The notes: generated by a model not told the origin, from the letters alone. DNA of 7,903 nt from Clostridia bacterium (GCA_017646555.1 JAGCMG010000019.1:1-7903); one strand, 5' to 3'. Shown: positions 1-6,130, numbered from the stretch's first letter. Translations and numbers: made by a program.

Positions 1-47
1 ATCAAAAGAACCAAACCCAACCGTTAGGGTTCGGATTTGGTTCTTTT
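1..47 (-). terminator. Rho-independent terminator of tRNA-Ser(UGA)
   Basis: Immediately after the encoded CCA on the minus strand is a long hairpin. Bases 4-15 (AAAAGAACCAAA) pair perfectly with 36-47. The stem continues inward through 16-22 against 28-34 with one G-G mismatch, and the apical loop is 23-27. The outer A/T pairs supply the U-rich 3' strand for minus-strand transcription. Any longer T-tract would lie left of the window. Confidence 0.85.
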
Positions 48-136
48 TGGCGGAGAGTGAGGGATTCGAACCCCCGTGGGCTTGCACCCAAACGGTTTTC
101 AAGACCGCCTCGTTATGACCGCTTCGATAACTCTCC
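48..136 (-). tRNA. tRNA-Ser (anticodon UGA)
   Basis: Read on the minus strand, the 89-base gene starts GGAGAGT and ends ACTCTCC, then discriminator G, then CCA (plus-strand TGG at 48-50), so CCA is encoded. The acceptor stem is 7 bp. The anticodon loop is CTTGAAA, giving UGA, which reads UCA-type serine codons. The T-arm contains GGTTCGAATCC. The long variable arm (TGGGTGCAAGCCCA region) and the G discriminator are class II and serine-specific features. It has its own promoter (187-215) and terminator (1-47), so it appears monocistronic. Confidence 0.97.
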
Positions 137-186
137 GTATAAGAATTTATTCATTTATTTGTTTGATACTTGCAAACGACTCTAAT

Positions 187-215
187 ATAATACAATATTT
201 AAAAAAATTTTGCAA
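187..215 (-). promoter_or_regulatory. Sigma-A type promoter of tRNA-Ser(UGA)
   Basis: On the minus strand there is a TTGCAA -35 box (210-215), a 17-base spacer and a TATTAT -10 box (187-192). Transcription would start near 180, giving a leader of about 44 bases before the mature tRNA 5' end at 136. The orientation matches the tRNA and no closer candidate is seen. Confidence 0.7.
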
Positions 216-342
216 GCGTTTTAATAGCAATATTTTTATTTTTAGCAATAAAATTTTTCCTAATTAAATTTGTGGTGTTTTGCGATAAAAACAATTTTTA
301 AATTATTAATTATAAAAGCGTTGGCTCTTAAAAGGAAAAAGA

Positions 343-371
343 TTGACGGGGGCAATAAATTTTGGTATAAT
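343..371 (+). promoter_or_regulatory. Sigma-A promoter of the transglutaminase-like gene
   Basis: TTGACG (343-348), a 17-base spacer and a perfect TATAAT (366-371). The predicted start near 378 leaves a leader of about 20 bases, which contains the ribosome binding site AAGGAGGTG (385-393) five bases before the ATG at 398. No operator or riboswitch fits in so short a leader, so regulation, if any, would act upstream. Confidence 0.85.
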
Positions 372-397
372 TTACTAAAATTACAAGGAGGTGTAAA

Positions 398-2500
398 ATG
401 AGAATAAAGTCTATTAAATTTATCGTTATATTAGTAACGTTTCTTTCAATTTTCACCGCGCCTACCTTTGTAATGGCGAAAGCAACAACAAAAAACTTGC
501 CGACCGATACTTTTAGTAGCGTTTTAGTGCAAGAAGAGTATAGCGTAGCAAGGTCAATGCTTGCCTCGCACGAACAAATAATGTACGATGCTTTAAAAGA
601 CGGTTTGACAGAAATTGCGTTTGGAAATAAATCTTCTTCAGAAGTAATCATTTCAAGCACTGTTATTAAATCTTTTGGCGTTAAATATATTTGGACGGCA
701 AGCGAATTAAACCTTTCAACTATGAACTCAAGCGTTGCATTGCAAGCGTTTTATGAACAATTTGATTTGCGTAACATTGTTACCGCGCTTTTAAGCGATT
801 GCCCGTACGAACTTTATTGGTTTGATAAAACGCAAGGCTACGTAGCCGGCGCGTCAATGTCTACTTCGTCAACTAAAGCAACCGTTAATGAGCTTTTTAT
901 AGAATTTCAAGTAACTATTAACTATCAACCGTCTAACTACGACGCAGAAAACCCAACAATCGATACGAATAAAGCAAAGGAAACTCAAACCGTTTTAGAT
1001 AATGCAAACGCTTTAATTGCAAGTGCCTACGATTATACGGATTATGAAAAATTGCTTTATTATAAAAATGAAATATGTAACGCCGTGTCCTACGATTCGT
1101 CGGTTGTTTCAAGCAGTTATAACGGGGGATACACCAACGTTTGGCAAATGATTTCAGTTTTTGATAATGATTCGTCAACTAACGTTGTATGTGAAGGTTA
1201 TTCAAAAGCATTTAAATATCTTTGCGATAATACCGATTTTTCAAGTTCGTTAATTAGTTGTCATATGGTAACGGGATTTATGAACGGTGGCGGACATATG
1301 TGGAATATCGTTACTATGGAAGACGGTAAAAATTATATCGTTGACGTAACAAATAGCGATTCGGGTACGGTGGGGCAGAACGGTTCACTTTTTCTAAAAG
1401 GCTATTCAAGTGGTAACGTTAGTTCAGGCTATAATATTAACAATAATTCATACACTTACGACGACGATATAATACTTTTATATGGTACGAATAGTTTTTT
1501 ATCATTAAGTAACACAACATACAATCAAATTACCGATACTATAAAGATAACCGTTGCTGAAAATTTAATTTACGACGGCAACGCTTTAACGGTGGGAACC
1601 TCTGCAACTGATATAATTTATTCATTATCTTCGGGCTCGTCAACGCGATATAATTGGACGATAAATTGGTATAATACACTTAACGGCGATATGTCTGAAA
1701 AAATATCTTACGCACCGATTGACGCAGGTGAATATTTTGTTGAAATTATAGCAACAAGCAAATATTTTTCTTCGACGACTTATAGAAATTTAGTTAAAGT
1801 CATTATTGAAAAATCTGTTTTAACTATTGAAACGGTTACGCCTTACGGCAAGGTTTACGACGGTAATAATAAAATACCCGTAAGCGTTACTTTGAGTGGA
1901 ATAATCGGCGATGATATAGTTACTGTTGCTGACAGCGTTTATGGTGAAATTTTAAGTTCAAATGTAGGTGAATATTCTAAAATTTTAATCAAAAATGCTA
2001 TTTTAACGGGTGAAGACGCTAAAAATTATGAGTTAAATGTTTCAAGCGATTATATTGAATGTGATTTAATAACCGTTGAAAAAGCAATTCCGACGGGCGA
2101 ATTATTGGCCTATTTAAGTGGTGAAGATAAGCCTTTATGTGATATGGAATTTAACTATGAATTTATCGGCGTTTTCGGCGAAACTTTAACTGGCATAATT
2201 AAAATCTTTAACGCGAACGGAGATGAGGTTTTACCGACCGATATTTTTGTAAAAGAACAAACTTATACTTATGAATTTACCCCTGATAATGTAAACTATT
2301 CAATAGTTACGGGCGATTTAAAAGTTGGTTTGCCACAGCAACCTAACACTAATAATCCAAGTGTTGAAGACAATATTAATGGATTTACGATTATTAGTTG
2401 TACTTCCTCAATAAACACTATTGAAATTATAAATATCGCTATTATATCGTTAGTCGTATCATTTGTTATTATGTATCTTCGTAAAGTAAAAATCAAATAA
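398..2500 (+). CDS. Secreted, membrane-anchored transglutaminase-like protein with YDG/MBG-type repeats
   Basis: A 700-residue surface protein. Residues 1-27 are a Sec signal peptide (MRIK, hydrophobic core, ending VMA before KA). A helical region (about 35-215) precedes a transglutaminase-like core (about 215-335) with the papain-like triad visible: Cys265 in VVCEGYSKAF, His300 in GGGHMWNIV and Asp316 in YIVDVTNSD. This pattern is typical of bacterial transglutaminase-like proteases or ligases; the substrate cannot be read from sequence. Next come about three beta-sandwich repeats (roughly 382-470, 473-563, 564-645). The first two show the IYDGN/VYDGN motif, and the second matches the YDG layout with AKNYEL. 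A Thr/Asn/Pro linker (646-660) leads to a transmembrane helix (about 675-693) and the basic tail RKVKIK. There is no LPXTG motif. The start is set by a strong AAGGAGGTG site and a consensus promoter. It is monocistronic, with its own terminator at 2506. It probably works on the outer face of the membrane, on peptide or cell-wall material, which is inference. Confidence 0.85.
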   Translation: MRIKSIKFIVILVTFLSIFTAPTFVMAKATTKNLPTDTFSSVLVQEEYSVARSMLASHEQIMYDALKDGLTEIAFGNKSSSEVIISSTVIKSFGVKYIWTASELNLSTMNSSVALQAFYEQFDLRNIVTALLSDCPYELYWFDKTQGYVAGASMSTSSTKATVNELFIEFQVTINYQPSNYDAENPTIDTNKAKETQTVLDNANALIASAYDYTDYEKLLYYKNEICNAVSYDSSVVSSSYNGGYTNVWQMISVFDNDSSTNVVCEGYSKAFKYLCDNTDFSSSLISCHMVTGFMNGGGHMWNIVTMEDGKNYIVDVTNSDSGTVGQNGSLFLKGYSSGNVSSGYNINNNSYTYDDDIILLYGTNSFLSLSNTTYNQITDTIKITVAENLIYDGNALTVGTSATDIIYSLSSGSSTRYNWTINWYNTLNGDMSEKISYAPIDAGEYFVEIIATSKYFSSTTYRNLVKVIIEKSVLTIETVTPYGKVYDGNNKIPVSVTLSGIIGDDIVTVADSVYGEILSSNVGEYSKILIKNAILTGEDAKNYELNVSSDYIECDLITVEKAIPTGELLAYLSGEDKPLCDMEFNYEFIGVFGETLTGIIKIFNANGDEVLPTDIFVKEQTYTYEFTPDNVNYSIVTGDLKVGLPQQPNTNNPSVEDNINGFTIISCTSSINTIEIINIAIISLVVSFVIMYLRKVKIK

Positions 2501-2505
2501 AAATG

Positions 2506-2528
2506 CCCGAACATAGTTCGGGTTTTTT
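2506..2528 (+). terminator. Rho-independent terminator after the transglutaminase-like gene
   Basis: A perfect 7-bp stem, CCCGAAC (2506-2512) with GTTCGGG (2516-2522), has a 3-base loop and is followed by six T residues (2523-2528). It begins six bases after the stop codon and separates this unit from the operon at 2612. Confidence 0.92.
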
Positions 2529-2557
2529 ATTATATAAAATCTTGTGCGTTCAAAATC

Positions 2558-2586
2558 TTGTAAAAATATAAAAAATATGTTATAAT
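2558..2586 (+). promoter_or_regulatory. Sigma-A promoter of the degV-plsC-EEP operon
   Basis: TTGTAA (2558-2563), a 17-base spacer and TATAAT (2581-2586). The start would be near 2593. The AAGGAG ribosome binding site (2601-2606) lies six bases upstream of the ATG at 2612, so the leader is very short and holds no room for a riboswitch. Confidence 0.8.
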
Positions 2587-2611
2587 ACTATAAAATATAC
2601 AAGGAGTAGTT

Positions 2612-3508
2612 ATGAAAAAGTACGCAATTATAACTGATTCAAGTAGTGATTTAAATGAATTTTTTAGAACAAAATACGATATAGAGTGTATTTGTACGCG
2701 TTTTTTCCACGAAGGTGTAGAATACGACGCCGACCCTGATTGGAAGAGTTTTTCGTTAAAAGAATTTTACGATTATTTAAGAGCAGGCAATAGAATAACG
2801 ACTTCGCAAATTTCAAACGCAACCTGCGTTAAAACTTTTGAAAAGTATTTAGAACAAGGTTACGATATATTATCGATTTCTTGCACGGGCGCGCTTTCAA
2901 GCACTGTTAACGTGTGTTACCAAACGAGAGATTTGTTAAAGGAAAAATATCCTGATAGTAAAATTATTTGTATTGACGGTTGCATATCAAGTGCTGGATT
3001 AGGTATTTTGTGTATTAGAGCGTCTGAACTTAGGGCGCAAGGCAAAACCATTGAAGAAACGGCGCAATGGGTAGAAGAAAATAAAAAATTTATAAATCAA
3101 GAAGGTACAGTTGATAAACTTTCGTATTTAAAACAAGCGGGTAGAGTATCGGCACCGGCAGCGTTTTTCGGTGGCTTATTAAATATTAAACCGCTTATTA
3201 TTTCTGATATACACGGTTACAACGTTTCTATCGAAAAAGTTAAAGGTAGAATGACTTCTTTAATAAGAACGGCAGAAAGAGTTGCTGAAAATTACACAAA
3301 AGACGATTTACCTGATATTTTTATACATCACACTGATTGTGAAGAAGACGCTTTAATTTTAAAGCAAGAAATATTAAATAGGGTAGACGTAAAACCGGAC
3401 GATATACATATTGGCAACATTAACGCTGCAATAGGCGCATCGGTTGGACCAGGAATGATAGGCGTATATTTTTACGGCAGGGAAGTAACTTACGACTCAA
3501 AGGCATAA
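2612..3508 (+). CDS. DegV family protein (FakB-type fatty-acid-binding protein)
   Basis: A 298-residue cytoplasmic protein, the usual DegV length. DegV/FakB proteins bind one fatty acid and, in characterised systems, present it to the kinase FakA, giving acyl-phosphate for phospholipid synthesis. Visible family signatures: N-terminal YAIITDSSSDL (4-14); TTSQ (63-66), the Thr/Ser-rich ligand motif; ISCTGALSSTVN (89-100), equivalent to the usual LSGT turn; YLKQAGRVS (172-180); LLNIKPLI (189-196); and GASVGPGMIGVYFYG (275-289). The last motif usually reads G-x-H-x-G-P-G, but Ser277 stands at the His position, so ligand-head-group contacts may differ. It is first gene of a tight operon: its stop is two bases from the next ATG, a PlsC-like acyltransferase, which fits a lipid role. 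No FakA kinase is in the window. The bound ligand is not predictable from sequence. Confidence 0.92.
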   Translation: MKKYAIITDSSSDLNEFFRTKYDIECICTRFFHEGVEYDADPDWKSFSLKEFYDYLRAGNRITTSQISNATCVKTFEKYLEQGYDILSISCTGALSSTVNVCYQTRDLLKEKYPDSKIICIDGCISSAGLGILCIRASELRAQGKTIEETAQWVEENKKFINQEGTVDKLSYLKQAGRVSAPAAFFGGLLNIKPLIISDIHGYNVSIEKVKGRMTSLIRTAERVAENYTKDDLPDIFIHHTDCEEDALILKQEILNRVDVKPDDIHIGNINAAIGASVGPGMIGVYFYGREVTYDSKA

Positions 3509-3510
3509 TT

Positions 3511-4233
3511 ATGAAAGAAAAAGATATTAAATGGAAACTACCAAAGCATCGCCAACCTGTTTGGAAGATATTCAAGTTTGTTTTTAGACCCTTTTTCTTG
3601 GTTAAAAACGTGCAATTTTTAGGTGAAAAGTTTCCTGAAAAATGTATTATCATATCAAATCACAACAATAAAAAAGGTCCTATGGTGTACGAATTTAGTT
3701 TACCTATTTCGCACGCAACTTGGGGGGCGTATCAAATGCTTGGAGCGTATAAAATGCGTTTTAAGTATTTAAGGGACGTTTTATATATACAAAAAAACGG
3801 CTTAAAAAAGTGGAAAGCAACCTTAAAAGCGGGTATTGAGGCGATTTTTTCAATCTATACTTACCGTGGTATGAAAGTAATACCGTCTTTTCCTGACGCG
3901 CGTTTAAGAAGAACTATGCAATACAGTATGCAATGTCTTGACGCTGGTTTTGCTATTTCTCTTTACCCAGAAGATTCAAACGACGGGTATTTTGATGAAA
4001 TGAAACACTTTTTTCCAGGTTTTGTAATGCTTTCTGAACAATATTTTAAAAAGACGGGCGAGGATTTGCCTATTTTCCCAATGTATTATGGTAGAAAGAA
4101 AAAGAAAATCGTAGTAGGTAAGCCTATGTACGTTCAAGAATTTGTTAAAAAAGGATTAAATAGGGAAGAAATCGTTGAACAATACCGATTAGCGGTAAAT
4201 CAGTTGTACTACGACCATTTCCAAGAAAAATAA
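3511..4233 (+). CDS. PlsC-like lysophospholipid acyltransferase family protein
   Basis: A 240-residue protein with the order of motifs of the PlsC/LPLAT family, which transfers an acyl chain to lysophosphatidic acid or a related acceptor at the inner membrane face. Visible: VQFLGEKFPEKCIIISNHNN (34-53), matching the block I strand and the catalytic histidine (His51); a basic helix (81-108); LYPED (151-155), the block III 'FPEG'-like acceptor motif with Glu154; and LPIFPMYYG followed by KKKIVVGKPM (186-206), the block IV 'P-V' strand and GKP. Length is normal. The family's H-x4-D motif is not intact: position 56 is Gly rather than Asp, with Glu61 nearby. It may be a divergent subfamily, use another residue as general base partner, or have a different acceptor. 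The start follows the DegV stop by two bases with no good ribosome binding site of its own (GGCATAATT precedes the ATG), so translation is probably coupled. An acyltransferase next to a DegV protein supports a joint role in fatty acid incorporation. Confidence 0.75.
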   Translation: MKEKDIKWKLPKHRQPVWKIFKFVFRPFFLVKNVQFLGEKFPEKCIIISNHNNKKGPMVYEFSLPISHATWGAYQMLGAYKMRFKYLRDVLYIQKNGLKKWKATLKAGIEAIFSIYTYRGMKVIPSFPDARLRRTMQYSMQCLDAGFAISLYPEDSNDGYFDEMKHFFPGFVMLSEQYFKKTGEDLPIFPMYYGRKKKKIVVGKPMYVQEFVKKGLNREEIVEQYRLAVNQLYYDHFQEK

Positions 4234-4238
4234 AGGTG
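4232..4238 (+). promoter_or_regulatory. Ribosome binding site deciding the lipoprotein start
   Basis: AAAGGTG overlaps the stop codon of the acyltransferase gene (4231-4233) and lies just before ATG 4242. A GTG at 4236 in the same frame is part of this site itself and has no ribosome binding site upstream, so ATG 4242 is preferred. It also gives a canonical lipoprotein signal starting MKKILTILIA. Confidence 0.7.
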
Positions 4239-4241
4239 TAT

Positions 4242-5681
4242 ATGAAGAAGATTTTAACGATTTTGATTGCTATACTGATGGTGTTCAGTTGTTTTTTAAT
4301 GGGGTGTCAGTTACCAATGTTGCAAAATCCTAACAATAATGATGGAGGCACGTCAGGTGACGCGAGTACGGACGATGGTGGTTCGAATGACAGTGGTTCG
4401 AACGACGGTGGTTTTGATTGGGATGACGTTTTTGGTGATGATGAAGACGATAATGTAGATTTAGATAGTGGCATTACAAGTTTTTCTACGTCGAATCTAA
4501 GTAAATACTCAATAGTATACGATTCTAATGAAAGTGATACGTATACTGCAGCAGTTACCTTACAAGCCTGTTTTTTGATTAAATACGGTATTGATTTAAC
4601 AATAAAATCTGACAGATATTCAAAGGACTCAAATTGTGAAATTTTAATTGGCGATACCAATAGATATAGCGCAAGTGGTAAAGTTATGAAGTATTCTGTA
4701 ACGGTAGACGGCGCTACGCTAAAAATTAACGTGGGTGGTTTATATTCTGCGCAAAAAGCGATGGAATATTTAACGCAAAACGTTTTCACGGGTAAACAAG
4801 TAAATCTTGCTTCGGGTGAATATTATTCAAAATCGTTTATTACAAATACGCAAGGTTTAACGTCAGGTACGACGGCGCGTATAATGACTTCAAATGTACT
4901 TGCAGACGAATTTAATACTAGTGCTGATTATAACTTAGCAAGTTATCGTGCTGAAATTTACGCAGGTATTTTAGGCGCGTATACGCCAGACGTTATCGGG
5001 GTGCAAGAAACTGATGATAACTGGAATAAAGTTTTAGATAGATATTTAGCAAAAGTTAATAGGGAGTATTCAACAAATTATCAAAGAGCGGTAACTACTT
5101 ATAACGATAAAGTTAATTTTAGTTCGATTATATATCGTGCTGATAAATTCACGTTGAATAATTCTGGTTATACTAATTTCACTTGGAAAAGTGATGCAAA
5201 TCTTCCAAACGATAATTATTATATGCGTGGCGTTGCGTGGGTACAATTAACGTCAAAAACTAATTCGTCAAAAAAATTAGTTCTTGCAAATACTCACTGG
5301 TCTTATGGTAGCGAATATCAAAATATTAAGTTGACCAACGGTACGACTGTTACTTTGCATTATTGCAAAGGTTTATGTAAGAATGAAACTGTTACAAAGA
5401 TAAATTCGTTAAAGAGCACGTATTCAGGAATGCCACTCTTTTTAACGGGCGACTTCAATGCATCTGCAAGCTGGTTTACTTCGGGTGGAACTTATGCGTC
5501 GTTTAGCAATACTTGTTCGTTATTAAGCTCAAAAGTTAATAAAACGCCAGGAACTGGTACTTATGACCATATTTTTGGAACAGGAACGTACACTGTTAAA
5601 TCGTTCGTATACATTGACGGTATCAATGAAATAGACTTATTATCCGACCACCCGTTTGCATATTCTGACGTATCGTTTTAA
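4242..5681 (+). CDS. Lipoprotein with endonuclease/exonuclease/phosphatase (EEP) domain
   Basis: A 479-residue protein from ATG 4242. Residues 1-22 form a type II signal peptide with lipobox LMGC, so Cys22 is the lipidated residue and the protein sits outside the membrane. A flexible Asp/Gly/Ser/Asn-rich linker (about 30-77) follows. Residues about 85-195 form an alpha/beta domain (YSIVYD, EILIGDTNR, AQKAMEYL) resembling the small N-terminal domain of some glycoside hydrolases; that match is tentative. Residues about 212-479 are an EEP (DNase I/sphingomyelinase/inositol-phosphatase) fold with the expected catalytic set: Asn218 (MTSN), Glu256 (GVQE), His352 (ANTHW), Asp404 and Asn406 (TGDFN), Asp442 (YDHIF), and Asp469-His470 (LSDHP). 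It should be a metal-dependent phosphodiesterase or phosphatase. Substrate could be nucleic acid, a phospholipid head group or a phosphosugar. The gene starts 8 bases after the acyltransferase stop, making it third in the operon, which favours a lipid-related substrate, though this is inference. Confidence 0.85.
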   Translation: MKKILTILIAILMVFSCFLMGCQLPMLQNPNNNDGGTSGDASTDDGGSNDSGSNDGGFDWDDVFGDDEDDNVDLDSGITSFSTSNLSKYSIVYDSNESDTYTAAVTLQACFLIKYGIDLTIKSDRYSKDSNCEILIGDTNRYSASGKVMKYSVTVDGATLKINVGGLYSAQKAMEYLTQNVFTGKQVNLASGEYYSKSFITNTQGLTSGTTARIMTSNVLADEFNTSADYNLASYRAEIYAGILGAYTPDVIGVQETDDNWNKVLDRYLAKVNREYSTNYQRAVTTYNDKVNFSSIIYRADKFTLNNSGYTNFTWKSDANLPNDNYYMRGVAWVQLTSKTNSSKKLVLANTHWSYGSEYQNIKLTNGTTVTLHYCKGLCKNETVTKINSLKSTYSGMPLFLTGDFNASASWFTSGGTYASFSNTCSLLSSKVNKTPGTGTYDHIFGTGTYTVKSFVYIDGINEIDLLSDHPFAYSDVSF

Positions 5682-5710
5682 TTAAATATTTGTAAAAATT
5701 TAATCATAAA

Positions 5711-5735
5711 AAAGCACCAATGTGGTGCTTTTTTT
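5711..5735 (+). terminator. Rho-independent terminator of the degV-plsC-EEP operon
   Basis: Stem AAAGCACCA (5711-5719) with TGGTGCTTT (5723-5731), a 3-base loop (ATG), and continuing T residues to 5735. The A-tract on the 5' side could make it weakly bidirectional. It lies about 30 bases after the EEP stop codon. Confidence 0.92.
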
Positions 5736-5793
5736 ACGTTTTAAAACGAGATTTTATGATAACTATAAATATAAAAACAATTTATAAGTGGTT

Positions 5794-5838
5794 TAAAAAA
5801 ATAATAACCTAACCTAGAACTAAAGTTCGGGTTAGGTT
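5794..5838 (-). terminator. Minus-strand terminator beyond the tRNA-Ser 3' fragment
   Basis: Bases 5806-5814 (AACCTAACC) pair with 5830-5838 (GGTTAGGTT). An inner stem, GAAC (5817-5820) with GTTC (5825-5828), has loop TAAA. On the minus strand the hairpin is followed by ATTATTTTTTTA (from 5805 downward). It stands just 3' of the tRNA-Ser fragment at 5842-5863, exactly where a tRNA terminator belongs. It is probably the tRNA's original terminator, displaced by the module between 5842 and 6042. Confidence 0.85.
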
Positions 5839-5841
5839 ACA

Positions 5842-5863
5842 TTTGGCGGAGAGAACAGGATTT
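5842..5863 (-). repeat. tRNA-Ser(GGA) 3'-end fragment, direct repeat copy 1
   Basis: Twenty-two bases identical to 6041-6062. They cover the end of the T-loop, the T-stem 3' strand, the acceptor 3' strand, discriminator, CCA and three bases beyond. Beyond the T-loop (5864 onward) the sequence departs completely from the tRNA, so this is not a functional tRNA. A break in the T-loop is the usual crossover position of tRNA-targeting integrases. Confidence 0.9.
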
Positions 5864-5869
5864 TTTCTT

Positions 5870-5920
5870 GTATTTTACAAAGGAAAAAGAAAAAGCAAAA
5901 ACTAATCCTTTGTAAAATAC
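5870..5920. repeat. 15-bp inverted repeat (hairpin) in module A
   Basis: Bases 5870-5884 (GTATTTTACAAAGGA) are a perfect reverse complement of 5906-5920. They enclose a 21-base A-rich loop. There is no T-tract on either side, so it does not look like a terminator. Module B carries a different, shorter hairpin on the other side of its core (7797-7814). Confidence 0.85.
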
Positions 5921-5934
5921 TTCGGTCAGTCGCT

Positions 5935-5958
5935 AAAACGGTAGGTGGCTACCGTTTT
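5935..5958. repeat. Core hairpin of module A (GTGG loop)
   Basis: A perfect 10-bp stem, AAAACGGTAG (5935-5944) with CTACCGTTTT (5949-5958), closes the tetraloop GTGG (5945-5948). On the plus strand it runs into three more T residues, so it could terminate plus-strand transcription. The module B version (7763-7786) shares the loop and eight of ten base pairs and differs by two compensatory pairs, but has no T-tract. Conservation is therefore not explained by termination alone. Confidence 0.85.
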
Positions 5959-5970
5959 TTTAACGCTCTT

Positions 5971-5985
5971 TTCAAATCCAGTTCT
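5971..5985 (+). repeat. Inverted tRNA-Ser T-arm copy in module A
   Basis: TTCAAATCCAGTTCT on the plus strand matches the T-loop and T-stem 3' strand of tRNA-Ser(GGA), which is itself on the minus strand, at 14 of 15 positions. A minus-strand RNA through here would be antisense to the tRNA's T-arm. It can pair with the tRNA fragment at 5852-5863. The match to the intact tRNA extends further (TTC of the T-loop) than the match to the adjacent fragment. Confidence 0.75.
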
Positions 5986-5998
5986 ATATACTTACATA

Positions 5999-6043
5999 AA
6001 AAACAAAAATAAAACAAACGGCAAAAACCGTTTGTTTTATTTT
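5999..6043 (-). terminator. Rho-independent terminator of tRNA-Pro/tRNA-Ser(GGA)
   Basis: A perfect 16-bp stem: 6006-6021 (AAAATAAAACAAACGG) with 6028-6043, loop CAAAAA. Minus-strand continuation past 6006 is TTTGTTTTTT. It begins directly at the tRNA's CCA, so transcription of the tRNA pair should normally stop before entering module A. Confidence 0.9.
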
Positions 6044-6062
6044 GGCGGAGAGAACAGGATTT
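6041..6062 (-). repeat. Direct repeat copy 2, within tRNA-Ser(GGA)
   Basis: The 3' end of the intact tRNA, identical over 22 bases to 5842-5863, 199 bases away. It marks the tRNA-side border of module A. Confidence 0.9.
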
Positions 6063-6130
6063 GAACCTGCGTTACCTTTCGGTAAACACGATTTCCAATC
6101 GTGCTCATTCAACCACTCTGACATCTCTCC
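6043..6130 (-). tRNA. tRNA-Ser (anticodon GGA)
   Basis: On the minus strand, 88 bases beginning GGAGAGA and ending TCTCTCC-G-CCA with encoded CCA. The anticodon loop TTGGAAA gives GGA, reading UCC/UCU. The variable arm (GTTTACCGAAAGGTAAC) is long, as in class II tRNAs, and the discriminator is the serine-type G. The T-arm holds GGTTCAAATCC. It follows tRNA-Pro by 18 bases in one unit. Its 3' end is duplicated at 5842-5863. Confidence 0.97.

Larger units (their letters stand above)
5842..6042 (-). other. Non-coding tRNA-associated module A
   Basis: About 200 bases lie between two direct copies of the tRNA-Ser(GGA) 3' end (5842-5863 and 6041-6062). No plausible gene is present. From left to right on the plus strand: the tRNA 3' fragment; a 15-bp hairpin (5870-5920); a linker; the conserved core hairpin with GTGG loop (5935-5958); an inverted T-arm copy (5971-5985); and the terminator hairpin of the intact tRNA (5999-6043). 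The fragment's 5852-5863 and the inverted copy's 5974-5985 pair over 11 of 12 positions, closing the module into a branched fold. The same plan recurs at 7717-7892 beside another tRNA. I do not recognise the family. A miniature element integrated at the tRNA T-loop, or a structured RNA, are the leading readings. Confidence 0.6.

Noticed and set aside
76..267. 63-codon plus-strand open frame
   Set aside because: It runs through the tRNA-Ser gene on the other strand and its promoter. There is no ribosome binding site.
4236..4241. GTG start codon at 4236 extending the lipoprotein by two residues
   Set aside because: The GTG is part of the AAAGGTG ribosome binding site and has none of its own upstream. 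ATG 4242 gives a normal lipoprotein signal.
4307..4789. 160-codon minus-strand open frame within the EEP lipoprotein gene
   Set aside because: It is an antisense shadow of the Asp/Gly/Ser-rich linker and following domain. There is no ribosome binding site or promoter.
5737..5748. Palindrome CGTTTTAAAACG after the operon terminator
   Set aside because: It is a short AT-rich self-complementary sequence in intergenic DNA, with no promoter nearby and no second copy, so chance is likely.
5806..5838. AACCTAACC / GGTTAGGTT as an integron attC-like site (GTTRRRY / RYYYAAC)
   Set aside because: The hairpin is followed by a T-tract and stands right behind a tRNA 3' end, so it is a terminator. No integrase or cassette array is present.
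5941..5961. Resemblance of AGGTGGCTACCG to the T-box antiterminator sequence
   Set aside because: It has an extra base between TGGC and ACC, lacks the CGCG end, has no stem I upstream and no gene downstream. The second copy (ACTG instead of ACCG) departs further.
5842..6042. Group II intron or retron at the tRNA
   Set aside because: The module is only about 200 bases, with no domain V-like hairpin, no reverse transcriptase and no GUGYG-type 5' end.
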